64,000 bases of DNA from Erpobdella octoculata (Eukaryota > Annelida > Clitellata > Hirudinida > Erpobdellidae). The position numbers and the translations under genes were made by a program. Shown piece after piece: positions 1-11,902 of the stretch (position 1 is its first letter; every line of letters starts with the position of its first letter). Under the pieces are notes generated by a model. The model made no database searches and was not told where the DNA came from. It saw only the letters and a program-made list of their open reading frames with translations. The DNA is taken from the NCBI GenBank assembly GCA_963978895.1, contig OZ022238.1, forward strand, positions 35,228,270 through 35,292,269. Direction: 5' to 3'.

Positions 1-18
1 TTATGAATATATCTAAAG

Positions 19-167
<149 letters not shown>

Positions 168-179
168 CATACATACAAT

Positions 180-800
180 TGTTAACTTTTAACTTTCTCA
201 TGACCCTAATTTCTTACCAGCCAATACAGTTGACTCGACGATTACTCCTACTGAGTCACAACAACTGCTTTATAATATGTTAAGTGCGGTCTAATTATTA
301 CTAAATAGTAAAGCTTATTCCATATATACTTAAGAACATTTTCTGGCATTTAATCGTTGGCTACAGCACCGGCTACATTTAGCTACACAAACAATAAGAA
401 AACAAACAAAATATATACAACTGACTTGAAATGCCTGAATGTAAATAGCAGCTTACACGCCAATCAAATTTAAACATGCCAGACACATTATTACAATTTG
501 TTCATGCATGACCAACGAACAGGCAACATGTTGAGAACTGAATGTTCATTCATTCATGATCATGAAATTAAAATTATATTGCCCTTCATTAGAGACGACA
601 CATTAATGCAACTCAAAATTCTTTTACCAAATTTATTTAGCACTTCGTTTGTTGACTAAGCTAGCAATCATCAACGAGAATTGTAAGTAATGTGTGGAGT
701 TGAAATTTATTGACGACCAGCTAATGAGGCACGTGTTAAACATAACTTTTCAACTCCTATAGTGATGTCATTCGTGAACGTTGTACATTTTATTTGCAAA
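180..800. other. Non-coding stretch upstream of the tensin-like gene
   Basis: AT-rich DNA with no recognisable coding exon or repeat. It may contain the promoter and 5' UTR of the gene that starts near 802, but I see no distinct core promoter motif. Confidence 0.5.
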
Positions 801-801
801 C

Positions 802-2347
802 ATGTACAATTCTCGCAACTCGTATAACAATAATTATACTTCCACTGAACCAGTCTTTAATGATCTGACAAAAACGTTTAAAAAAGTGGAAGATATCAAC
901 AACAACAACAACAATTACAGATGGCACAACGATACAGGAACGGCTCATAATGCTAAAAATTTCAATGTGTCATTATCATATCCTCTCTCTCAAGATAAAA
1001 ATCGAGAGACGAATTCAACTTCTCCGTTCTCTCAAAAAAAGCTCAAAGAAATAAATTCAGCTTCTCGCTCCGATTCCGTTTTCGTGAGTCCTCAAGAAAA
1101 CACGTCCATCTTCCTTGGCACAAGACCAAACGAACTAATAGAGACAATTAAAAAGAAAAATTTGAAAGTTGGAGGAGAACTTCTCGACAGGCTACGAGTA
1201 TCGAGTAGAAATACAAACAATTTTGAAAATAGTTTTCGTAATGGAAAAGCAAAGCCAACACATTTTTTGTCACTGACGAGGCTCTCAGATAACTCAGGTT
1301 GCCAATTATTTCCAACAAATTTTTTGATTTTTTTTAAAATATCATTTTGTAGACTGTAGAAATCATTTATAAAATATCAGCTGGATTCACAAGCTTCAAA
1401 CCAAAACCATATGGATTATTTCCGGAACCAAATATTGAGGTTTCTATCTGATTTTTTTCTTTACATTTTACGCTTTAATTTTATCGGAGTTGAAGGTTGG
1501 ACCGATTTGATAAATTAAGTACTGTCCCTAAGACAGGTGAAGTTCAACTTGTTCCAATAAAAGTGCAAAACTTGGAAACTTCTTTGAATGACCTAACGAG
1601 TCCAGAAAACAAGACAGGTGAGTCCGATATCAACATACATAATTTTCGATGTGTACGTACATGCGAGTATGTTAGAAATTTGCTTCACGCTGTTATATTA
1701 AGCTGCAATCGTTACTTGTTATTTAACTCCGTCTCGCTAATTGTGAGCCAGTTCCAAGCCTGCAGAAAAAAGGAGGGACAAGTTATGATCCACGACAGGA
1801 AGTATTTAGGTGCTTCCTACATACAGCCATTTCAGTCTTAAAACACCTGGTGTAAAGGACCATAAACTATTATACAAAAAAACTTATTTTCCGTCATTTT
1901 TGAGGGGTTATCACATGAATATCAAACAAAAAATACAAATTTTAATTATATGGAAAAAATATTTAAAAATTGTTTTTTTAAACTTTTAAAGCCTGTTATT
2001 ATTCTAACTAAATCTGTTTTTAAGCCCGACTTTCTCGGAGCAGATCTTTGGCAAGAAGTCAACCGCTAGTGGAAAATCGCACTTCTTCACTAAGCAGGTA
2101 TCGACTCATTTGCTCATATTATAAGATTATAAACGTCCGGTTTTTATTTCTCTAGCTGTTACTTGACATAATTCAACATGATTCTCACCTTTCACTAACC
2201 ATACATTTATTTATTATCATTCGTAGGAGCACATGGAAAGATAGTGACGTCATCAATGACAGTCATTTGCTACAAAGTAAATTTTTAGTTTGTTTCTCTA
2301 TTACATACAAAACCACAAGCACAAACACACGACATACATGCAATTAA

Positions 2348-2442
<95 letters not shown>

Positions 2443-5400
2443 TCGTGGTATATTTTTGTTTTTTTTTTTATAATTTTTTTCTCATTGACTAAAATTAGCT
2501 ATTAAATTAAGCAATTTATTATCAAAAAATTGCGCCTGGTAGTTTAACTGTTTTTATTATTTTTGATTACGTTAACATTAATTATACCAGTTTTAATTAC
2601 GGCTATTGAGACTTACATAGTTTGGTTAAGTGCGTATGATCTTCTAATAAATTTAGGACCATTTTTAAGGGACCATAGTTATCTTGATAGAACAAGTAGT
2701 TATATAAAAATATCCATATAAAGAAACCAAATACGGTGGTCAATATTGCAACAATTGGTGTCAGAAGTGGGATCTGAAAGAAATAGTTCACAAGTTATTG
2801 GATGAACTTTCAGTGCCTGAAATTAAACGGAACGGAAAAAAACGAGAACTCAATGATAGAGGGAAAATGTCTGAATTTGTGCACCGCTTCCGAATGGCAT
2901 CAGAAAGCCATGGTTCTGATCCAGACGAGTTCAAATTTAATCAAAACAAGGATTCACAAAATCTTTGAAAAAAGTTCAACAAAGAACATAAGAAAACAAA
3001 AAACGCTGGAGAAGACGAGACAGGAAAACAATTAAGCACAACAAAGAATAGAAAAATTAATTTTTGATGGTCAGCTTCGCTTAACAGAAGTTGAAAAGAT
3101 AGTTAATAATCATGGAAAACTGGTAAAGGATAACGCTAATAAAATTGAAAAAGTCAATAACTTGGAAAAGCTGGTAGAAGAGAACGCTAAAAAAATTGAA
3201 AAAAGAATGGAGAGCAAAATTAAAAAAACAAGTCAAACAAGAACAGACTGGCCGCCAATGAAATGAACTTGAGCAGGTCTAAAAAAATATGCAAGGCTCT
3301 ATGATGCATAGTTGAAATTTTCTAATTTCCAGCGAGCAAAGCCGCGATTGGTACTGTTAGTTTTATATATATATATAAATACCCGTCATTTTTGACGGAC
3401 AATCTTTAGTTTTTTAATGATTTTTTCTTCTGAATGGTTTTAATATTTATTTTACTTAAATGAATTTTAATTTTTTTGAAGTTGGTTAATTTTATAATGA
3501 TTTTCTAAACTTCTAAACTTCCGCCGACATCCCATGGACATCACATAAACATCCCACGGACATTCTGACAAGTGAAAGTTAATGAAAACATGTGGGCTTT
3601 TTCAACATGGCAGTGAATTTTTCGAGCTGAAGTTGAAGTTATCGAACCCATTATAGTCGAGTCTCGTGCATTATCATTCCCAAAGTTGTAAATAATTAAG
3701 TAATTAAGCAATATGTATAAAAAAGTAATTGAGTAGTATACAAATAAAATAATTAATTAAAATACAATACAATAAAATTAATAAACAACATTTCAGAACC
3801 TGGTGAGCAACAGTTAAATACAAATATATTCTTAAAAGATGTTGTTTCTTCGTGCGAACACGAACCTTGGTACCAACCTAAGCTTACCAGAGAATCTGGT
3901 AAGTAATTGTTCAATAAAATTTAAGAGTTAAAAACTATATCTGATTTTTAAAAAATGTTTTGTACGAAAAGCCTTACATTATTTAAACGACAAACCATGT
4001 GGAACCTTTGTAATAAGAAAAAGTTCAACACATTTTGGATTATTCTCTCTCGTTTTGAAGATCTCAAATACATTTGGTGAGCTCAACGTTTCTGTGCATT
4101 TATATGTTACAGTTAATGTGTCAAATGACTGGTTAATATTTAATAATAATTTTCTAATTTTAATTTTTTTTTAATTATTATAAAGAATTTAGGTAATCGC
4201 CAATATTGAATAAAATAGTGTCGTCAGCAAATAATTAATATTCAAATAGATCAGTAACAAAACATAAATCATTAATATATTTAACAAACAGCCTAATACA
4301 GAACCCTACAGCACCCCACAAGAGGTATTAATAAAGTAAACTAGCTGTTTCCTGCTTTGTAGATGATAGCTCTCAAGCCATTTAAGAGCAATACTACGAA
4401 TGCCGTAATATTTTAATTTTTAAAGTAGTATTTGATGTGTCAAAAGTGTCAAAGGCCTTGGAGAAATCAAGGAATATACCAATCGCATTTTTTTTATCAA
4501 GAGCGTCCGTGATTTCTGAATGTAGACGAACCAAAGGCATCCAAGTGGAGTAATTTCAATTTCTTCTAAATTGTTAGTGATAAAGAAAAACTCCGAGAAA
4601 TAGATGAATATTACTTTCTCAAAATTATTTAAACAATAGTTGAAAATATAAAAAGGGCGACCATTTGTTAAGAAATTTATTTCACCAGATTTGTGTAGAG
4701 GGATTATTTTTGCAATTTTTAGTTGATCAGGAAAGTTGCCTGAAGAAATGGAGCGGTATACTAGAGCCGCTGGAAAATGGGCGATGTAGGGGATTGAGCT
4801 CCTTGCCAGCTGCGGCTCAATTTCATCACATCCACAACTATGCGAGACCCTCAAAGTTTTCGATATTGCAATAATTTCTTAATGTGTCGTGGGCAAGATA
4901 TTAATTGATTGAATCTGTAGGTTATTTAAATATGCTAGGAATGAAGTGTCAGTCGGAGGTATTTGTTCGGCAAGATCTGGGTCAATGTTCACCAAATAAG
5001 AGTTGAAAGAGTCAGCAATATTCCTTAGCGATATAATAGCACTCCCATTCTTTGTTTGAAAATTCTTACACGATTTTTTGTACTCTGTTTTTATTTATAA
5101 ATCTGTTAATCAAATTCCATGTCTGTCTAAGATTGTTTTGGCAGGCAGTAAATTTAGATGAGCAATTATATTTTATGGTTTTCATTTGGAGAGATTTAAA
5201 TCTGTTCCTAGCAGTTTTAATGTAAATTTCAATTCTATTCTTTTCTGTGGGATTATTGATATATTTACTTAAGATAAGATTTTTCTTGCTACATGCCTTA
5301 AGTACACTCCAATTCATCCACTCATGATTCAATTTACCAATTTTTTGAACGTAAACTAATGGGTAAGATGAGCTGTAGATATCATAAAACTTAGTAAAAA

Positions 5401-6715
5401 ATGTAGAATATACATCGCTAACGCTAACGGACTCAGGAGCGATAATAATTCAAAACCAATCTTGAATTAAAAACCATTAACATTTGTTAAACTAAAACTT
5501 GTGTTATTTTAGAATGTGTTTTATAACTTGGTTATTACAAAATTGATCTTTTCTTTATAATAAATCTTTTCGGATTTATCTTGATCATTTATACATTAGT
5601 GCAGAATTGATGTTTATGCTGTTCTGTTGAATATGAAAAATTGTGTAAATTATATAAATTGTGTTTGTTTTTCTTTAGGAGATGGAGCATTTACAAAACA
5701 TTTCCTCATTGAGACTTCTTCCACAGGGGTTAAATTAAGAGGATATTCAGGCGAATATGAATTTGGTACATTTTTAACTTTCAATAAAATTGTATTTAAA
5801 AAATAAACCATTTAAATTTTAACCGTTCGTAAATAATTGCTGTAGTTGAATTGAACAAGTTTTCTTTCCAGAAAACTTAAAAGCTCTTGTTGAATTCTAT
5901 CAACAAAACGTAACCGTTTTACCTTGTCTTCTTGGGCTAAACTTGATTGGTTAGTTTTTTTTACAAACTTTTATTTAGGTTACAATCTCTGTTTGTGTGT
6001 GTGTTTGTATATATATGTGTGTGTGTCTTTCTCTGTACGCAAATCTTGCAAGTAAAATTTAACCAGTTTTTTGTCTGGCTAGGAAGCTGAAACTTTCAGC
6101 ATAGCTTTATGTTGGATGACAATACATGATTAAATTTAAAAAAAATTAATTTGAACATCTTTCGTATTTCTAAATCGAGTGTATTTGAAATCAAAGTTTG
6201 CGTTGAAAAACTCGTTTTTTTCATTATTTGTTTAATGGGCTTGTTTTTATTATAATTTTAACATATACAAAGATTTGGAATATTCTATTTGTTTATACTT
6301 TTAATTTTATTTAATTTTTGTCCAATCAATCTGAAAATTTAATAAAATGAATTGTCATCGACAACAATATCATACGGAAAGTATGTTTTCTTTAATGCAT
6401 CAAAAGAAACTAACGCGTGCCTGAAAAAAGCAAACACGGTGAAGTTATTAAAAAGGGTTTAAAAACTAAAATTGAACTAAAAACAAATAAAACAATTTAA
6501 AAAAAATTTAATTGACATTATTTTGCTATTTTACCAGTTGCAAAAAACTTTCGAGTTTTCCACATGAAAACGATGCCAACTGAACTCATTTCTGATTTGA
6601 CAGCACTAAAACGAGCCTTTGATATTTGCATATCCAACAGTTCAAATATTTTTCCAGTTCTTGCTGACGTGCAAATTCAGCTAAACGGACTCCACATTTC
6701 TCCAACAGAAAGAAC
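802..6715 (+). CDS. Tensin-like protein with C-terminal SH2 and PTB domains (spliced; 3' end not found)
   Basis: Tensins are cytoplasmic adhesion proteins whose C-terminal SH2 binds phosphotyrosine and whose PTB binds integrin tails. I join exons 802-1197, 1381-1439, 1496-1617, 2025-2097, 2227-2276, 3797-3898, 3972-4076, 5679-5765, 5872-5949 and 6538-6715; all have AG acceptors and GT donors, and every phase matches. The SH2 starts at WYQPKL (about residue 255). TFVIRKSS carries the phosphotyrosine-binding arginine, and HFLIET followed by a GVKLRG-like segment is the typical tensin SH2 ending. The 6538 exon starts a PTB-like fold. The first 250 residues are Asn/Ser-rich and low complexity, with no phosphatase/C2 module, as in short Cten-like tensins. 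The first donor (1197) and the start ATG (802) are the weakest choices. The second half of the PTB is not recognised; a 15-nt exon at about 7125-7139 is possible. An NADPH-like or other SH2 protein is less likely because the SH2-PTB order is characteristic of tensins. Confidence 0.72.
2347..2438. repeat. (TA)n microsatellite in an intron
   Basis: Pure TA dinucleotide run of about 90 bp in the intron after the 2227-2276 exon. Confidence 0.96.
2740..3360 (+). pseudogene. Broken coding fragment ending in a decayed Helitron-like 3' end
   Basis: From 2759 one frame reads a protein-like stretch (QKWDLKEIVHKLLDEL onward, Lys/Glu-rich) to a stop at about 2969. A shifted frame then gives a coiled-coil-like stretch in which an EKLV..NA.KIEK pattern occurs twice (about 3110-3230). 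The block ends at 3321-3360 in a degraded match to the terminal hairpin region of the Helitrons at 22152 and 25503 (AGCGAGCAAAGCCGC, then TGTTAG). I do not recognise the protein. It may be a host fragment carried by a Helitron or an old retrotransposon gag; it lies in a tensin-like intron. Confidence 0.35.
4280..5450 (-). pseudogene. Non-LTR retrotransposon (CR1/L2-like) relic in a tensin-like intron
   Basis: Reverse-strand frames give linker and fingers/palm pieces of a LINE reverse transcriptase: a basic linker at 5066-5332, then a block with SISSGNFPDQLKIAKIIPLHKSG near 4700-4790, the conserved motif before the RT palm. A SLISPRPLTLL-like remnant corresponds to the conserved DFSKAFDT region. 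Frameshifts and stops break it. It sits between the SH2 exons ending at 4076 and starting at 5679 and is antisense to the gene. Confidence 0.6.
5951..6240 (+). repeat. Interspersed repeat family A, copy 1
   Basis: About 280 bp starting TTTACAAACTTTTATTTAGG, with a variable GT-rich run, then a conserved GCAAATCTTGCAAGTAAAATTT segment and an end rich in AACTCGTTTTT. Other copies are at 13675, 35585 (same strand), 15452 and 56045 (reverse). It lies just after the donor of the 5872-5949 exon. No coding capacity. Confidence 0.8.
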
Positions 6716-6845
6716 GTTAGCAAAACTTTATCAATTTTTTGTTTTCTTATCAAATTCAAAATGGCAACCTTCAGCAAAGTAACCAAGCAGTATATTTCAG
6801 AAACGTTTTTTATCGTTGACATTTCCACATGTGACGTTCCTCGCA

Positions 6846-8360
6846 TAATTATTTTTTGCAGTTTGTTATTAAATGATTAGCATTTATACAGTCAGAAACT
6901 CTTAGAAATTTTAAATAAACAAGTAAATGCCAAAATTAAAAAACAAACCTCAATTCAAATTAGATCTATTTTGATAAATTCTTAATAACTCATTTTTGTT
7001 TTGTGATCAATTTATTACAAACAAGGATAACAATTCATTTAATAATTATAATTTATATTTAATTTAACAGGTCTTATTTGAGAAATTATTATTCAATCAA
7101 TGATATTTCTTTCTGTTGTGCAGACCCGCTTTTGAGAAAGTATGTTATTTGTTTCTCTTTGTTATTGTGTGCTAAATTATTTTTTAAGTGGGCTACGTTG
7201 TTTGTAAGAACAAAACAAAAAAGTAAGCCATGAAAAACGATGTTTTTTCACAAATCTCTTATTCAGGATTTTCCGGCTTTTCATTTATTGCAAATTTTTC
7301 TTTTGAAAAACATTTTTTTAAATGTATTTATGTAAACATAGATAACTGTGTCTTAGGTTTTTTTTAACATATACAATTATCATTTTTAAATATCAAAAAA
7401 CATTTTTCTAGATTTTTTTTTCAAACTTTAGTAAAAATTAATTGTAATGAGGAGCGAGCCTCTATTTCAAATTTCAGTTCAATTGAATGACGGAAAGTTA
7501 GTTAATTTTTACTTTCAACATTTGCAAAAATTCAAGCAAGCAAACAATATAAAGTAATATAAGGGATTAAAAATACAGTTTTCTGCAGATTTTTTTTTAT
7601 TTTGGATTTGATTTTTAGAACATAGTTGAAGCAATTTTTTAAAAAAAGAATAAAACAAATTATAGATCATTTTTTTTAAATTTAATAAAATACATTGTCA
7701 TAAATAACAAGTATATATTCCAGGTTACAGCCTACAGCTTCATTGGATGGCGGAAAGTTTGTTAATTGTCACTACTAAGATTTGTCAGTGAGCAGGCAAT
7801 CGAACAACAGAAGCGCAACCAAATGGTTTAGTAAATATTTTAAAAAGAAGAATTAAAAAAAAGTACCTATGATATTCCTCCGGTCTAGGGGCGCCCATCC
7901 TCCCTGGCTGTTGGAAACAGCCTCCCCTGCCTTTTTTCTCCGTCTCATCTCCGTCCCGCCCCAGTCGTATTAAAGTCACAAAGCACTGGACTCAGATTAC
8001 TGAATGTAAGTTGAAACTAAAAAGAGATATTAATTTAGCATACTGTTAAAAATTACCTGCAAATTGACAATATTGTCACATTCCAATACCAACAAAATAA
8101 TAAGCTTTTTAAATATTTATTTAAAAAATAACATTTCTCCAACTAGACAACAACCACAAAATAGGTACAAGACAAGAGGTATTTGAGCCTGAAACAATCA
8201 AATTATTAGTAGAATCATTCTAGTATAGATGGTAATTGCAATTTCAAAGTTTTACAAACTAGTTCAATAAAGCATTATGCATCAGCACCAACAAATAAAT
8301 GTTAAAAAACAATAACAATAAAAATAAAAAAGTCTCATCACTGAGAATAAAATTAGGCAT
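6846..8360. other. Mostly featureless AT-rich DNA with a diverged duplication
   Basis: No exon is recognised. Segments near 7440-7560 and 7700-7800 share a TGAATGACGGAAAGTT / TGGATGGCGGAAAGTT block and look like old copies of one repeat. Further exons of the tensin-like PTB may hide here but I could not identify them. Confidence 0.4.
7867..7979 (-). other. GC-rich exon-like reading frame, unrecognised
   Basis: On the reverse strand a frame rich in Gly/Arg/Glu (ends GRMGAPRPEEYHR) stops at a GTACTT donor-like site at 7866. Its GC content stands out from the surroundings. I cannot assign a function; it could be an exon, a captured fragment or part of a mobile element. Confidence 0.25.
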
Positions 8361-8363
8361 TGT

Positions 8364-9430
8364 CTAATAAAGAAGGTGTGCTCGCAGAATGGGAGTAACA
8401 GAGGCAACACGAGAAATAATGTCATTATCTCTCAATTGTACAAGCAAATCTTTTTCTGATGATATTATTATTAGAGCTGACAAATTATAATTTGAAATTG
8501 ATGATCGAGATCTATTTTTGGTGATGTTCAGTTTACATAGAGCCCTTTCAGCTGATACACTGGATACTGCAAGACAAGCAAAGAGGCTATACAGACTGTA
8601 CAAATTTGGAAAGTCAGATAATTCAGAAAGCAATTGCAATGGTTTCCTAAATGCATAACCTTGCCACTGCCCTGTCTGGTTTAGTTTTGCATCATTTTCT
8701 GTCAAGAGAAAATCATTGTTGTTGCCAATGTCAGACTCACCATCAACATCTTCAATGTGGTCTTCTTCATTATCAGATTGCCTTTGCCGTAAAAGTGAAT
8801 CATAGCAATCTTTTTGTAGGAGATTATCATTATTAGTGGTAGTGCTATTTTGAGACAAACGACAGAACGTTGTTTTGAAGTCTGACATTTCAGCTGCGAC
8901 TGCATTAGCATCAGCTCCATAGAGTTGGCAAGTCATTTCAATGTCAGAACTATTTATAGATTTATAATTAAAAAGAGCCTGAAGTTTAAACAGCAACAAT
9001 TGCAGCATAAATGTAAAAATCTGTTGCTTAAATCTCCTGCAGATCTGCTGTATTACCTCATCCAGAACAACTATGAATGTACCTACTTTAAAGTCCATTT
9101 CAACAATCATCACTAGTCATTTTCTTAGCTGGACGTCGTTCTGAGGGAATTTCAGTATGATGATGCAAACAAAATTGATTGAGGCTGAGTCAACGTCATT
9201 TCTAAAATTTGAAAACTGTTGTATAAAACTTTCTACAAAAACTACAGCTGATGCCAAATCAATTGATGCTTTTTGTAACAATCTCGATGCAAGACCAATA
9301 ACTTTATATACAAGTCTTAATATCTCTATACTAATAATAACTCTAATGTTTTTCAGTCTTTTGTGCAGACCGTTTTCAGCTGTAACTGTTTCACTATCTA
9401 GTGGCCGCGATTCCGCAAAACTTTGGGGGG
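8364..9430 (-). pseudogene. hAT-family transposase relic (C-terminal half)
   Basis: The 249-aa reading frame 8364-9113 ends in a hAT dimerisation domain: a FPNLYSLYSLFACLAVSS block followed by SAERALCKLNITKNRSRSS, matching the family pattern P.s.AeaER.FS.L..iKt..Rs.m. Upstream, about 9430-9115, other frames continue the transposase with one or more stops (SRPLDSETVTAENGLHKRL region). The N-terminal zinc finger and first catalytic Asp are absent. No terminal inverted repeats were found around it. Cut-and-paste transposase, inactive. Confidence 0.7.
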
Positions 9431-9511
9431 CGAAGATTTTTTAAAATTGTACACACGGTTGCTTTTCGAAATTGATTTTTTTTAAATTGTCATAATTTTG
9501 TACATTAAACA

Positions 9512-9906
9512 TTTCTTAAACAAGTAAATTAAAACCGAATTTTTAAAACCAAATGTTTTTATATGTAATTAAAACACAAATTTTGCAATCAATTTTTTCT
9601 TATATTACTCTTTTATTTTATATTAAAGTCGAAATATCTTAATTATATCGAAATATCGAAATTAATTAAAATTAACTAAATTAACTGACTTATTGTAAAA
9701 CTAATAATTGAATATTGCATTGTCTTCTATTTTGAGCATGTATGCAAAATTTGAAAAAAATCTATCATCAGGAAGTGACTCAAAAATTGATTGCAAGATT
9801 TGAAACAGACAGAGAAACAAACAGAGACGACGAGTTAATAAAAGCATTGGTAATAAAAAACCAAAATAATTTATAAGGCAAAACAACGTTTGCTGGGTCA
9901 GCTAGT
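9512..9906 (+). mobile_element. Family B repeat ending in a Helitron-like CTAG terminus
   Basis: Starts TTAAACAAGTAAATT and carries the family B core (TTGAGCATGTATGC, GAAGTGACTCAAAAATTGAT, GAAACAGACAGAG). After the GCATTGG block it continues to GCAAAACAACGTTTGC, a short hairpin, then TGGGTCAGCTAG directly before T. A 3' hairpin some 11 nt before CTRR with a T following is the Helitron signature. Other family B copies stop at GCATTGGT and lack this end. Confidence 0.6.
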
Positions 9907-10013
<107 letters not shown>

Positions 10014-10069
10014 ATTGATACTATATGTAGCATTTTACAAAGTGCATGTCAATCTAGGACACAGACACA

Positions 10070-10397
10070 CAGGGGCGCCACCAGCCCGAAAGTCCTGGGG
10101 TGCTCAAGTTTGAAAAAGAGAAAAAGCCCGCCGCAGGCAAAATTTTTTTTTGACTATCTTCAGTCTGCAGTTTTTTTTTTATCTTTAAGAATGTATTAAT
10201 GATAGAAAGGAAAAACTGCAAACTGAAGATAGTTAAACTCAGTCTAAAACCAGTTAATGCAAATGTTAAAAAATTAGTTTATGATATGTATAAACATATA
10301 AAAATATAGGCATATAATAGATTGAAAATAAATGTAGCACCCCCAACACCCACTCAAAGAAAAACTCATCATATTTGGCCCCTTAGTTTTTCCTTTG
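10070..10397 (+). mobile_element. hAT-type MITE (family E), with target duplication
   Basis: A 328-bp non-coding element with ends CAGGGGCGCCACCAG and ...CTTAGTTTTTCCTTTG, flanked by a perfect 8-bp duplication CAGACACA at 10062-10069 and 10398-10405. 8-bp target duplications and CAGGGGCG ends are typical of hAT. Related copies are at 37029-38055 and at about 51275-51510. Confidence 0.75.
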
Positions 10398-10650
10398 CAG
10401 ACACACGAGGCTAAAGTTAGTACGAGCTCGATCGGATGGACCAAAGGCACTACATGATTGAAAAATATATTATATAACTAAATAGATATAACTCAAATTG
10501 TATGAAAAATACTACGTTTATCAAATAATCTAAATAGTCAAGCATGAGTGAGCTAATAAAAAACATTTTGTGGACAAAATCTTGGGAGGGGGGCCGTCGC
10601 CCCCCCCCCCCAGCTTCCCTCAATTTCCGCCTTTGTCACTATCGCTCTCA
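10398..10650 (+). repeat. Host repeat carrying the family E MITE
   Basis: ACACACGAGGCTAAAG, a GAGCTCGATCGGATGGACC block and a GCGACGGCCCCCC-rich end recur at about 51515-52160 next to another family E copy. The pair therefore moved or duplicated with the MITE already in place. Confidence 0.55.
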
Positions 10651-10694
10651 TTTGATTTGGCCAATTCACGTAGAGTCAAAAGTATGGATGAATA

Positions 10695-11665
10695 GGGGAG
10701 ACTGGTACTGAATGGACCACAATTTCATGAAATGCGCTTTAAAATTCACAATAAATTTATTTACATAGATTTTTTAAACATATTAATGAAACATTTCAGG
10801 CTGATACATGTAGAAACAAATTATTAAATTTAAATAAATTTTAAAATCAGGTTATTACTAAAAACAACATTTTTGTGAACCCACCTCTGAAACTTAGGTG
10901 GTCCATTCAGTACTTCGTGGTCATAATGAATGGACCATCCCATGTACTGAATGGACCATGGACCATTCTGTTTATAAAAAAAATTAAACCAATCATAATG
11001 CATAGCTTGACATTACAAACTGCAACAATTTGTCACCACCCCAAAAAATCACATTAAACGATTTTAAATACATTTAATTGAGCAAAATTGTCAAACCTCT
11101 GCAAAACTGCATTTAACAGGACAAATAGAGAACCTAACATTTGACAGATGAATTTCATGTTTATTCAATATTAATTAGATTGGTGCTGTTTTAATTGTTG
11201 TTTTACAAGCAATGCTGGAATCACAAGAAAAAAAAACTGTTTCCACTACCCAGCTGGTTGATTGTGCTCTACTTGCGCATCACGGTGGTCCATTTCGCAA
11301 AATGTGTCTTTAAAATTGGCTCGTGGGGGATGTAAAATGATGGCATTTACTGCATTGCAAATAGTAACAAGTGTTTCCTTTTTATCACTTGTCACCATCG
11401 AGTCACCGCTGCCACTTGGCGATCGCTTCTGCTTGTTATGACATGTTCTGAGACTTACTCAATTTTTACTTCTGTTTCGTCACATTTCCAGATGTTCCTT
11501 GTCTCAATTTTTATTTGGTTTTATACATTCGCCCAACACTACCTCCTGTATGAGTGTTAAATAACTATTGTAATTGCAACTACAACCAGTAAAAACTATA
11601 ATGAATTAACCGGTCCATTTAGTACCAAGTAAGGTGGTCCATTCATTACAACGTCGGTCATAGTC
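10695..11665. repeat. Element with many GGTCCATTCAGTAC motifs
   Basis: The motif GGTCCATT(C/T)(A/G)GTAC, or its complement, occurs at about 10707, 10899, 10926, 10944, 11287, 11611 and 11632 in both orientations. The arrangement looks like subterminal inverted repeats of a non-autonomous DNA transposon, but I find neither a clean terminal inverted repeat nor a target duplication. No ORF. Confidence 0.45.
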
Positions 11666-11902
11666 ATTTGACATGGTGACAAAAACCCTGGGATTGAATT
11701 ATGTGCAAATCGATGTGCATAATAATTGTAGAAACGTAACTGAATATTTTTGCATTAAATAAATTTGACAAAATTTGAAGACTAGAAAAAATACTTTTTT
11801 ACGAAAAACCTACGACAGAACTTTTAGACTTCTGGACCTTAATATTTTCTTGAAACAAGAAATAAGCACGTACATTTGTTTGAAAGCATGCTATATTTAA
11901 AA

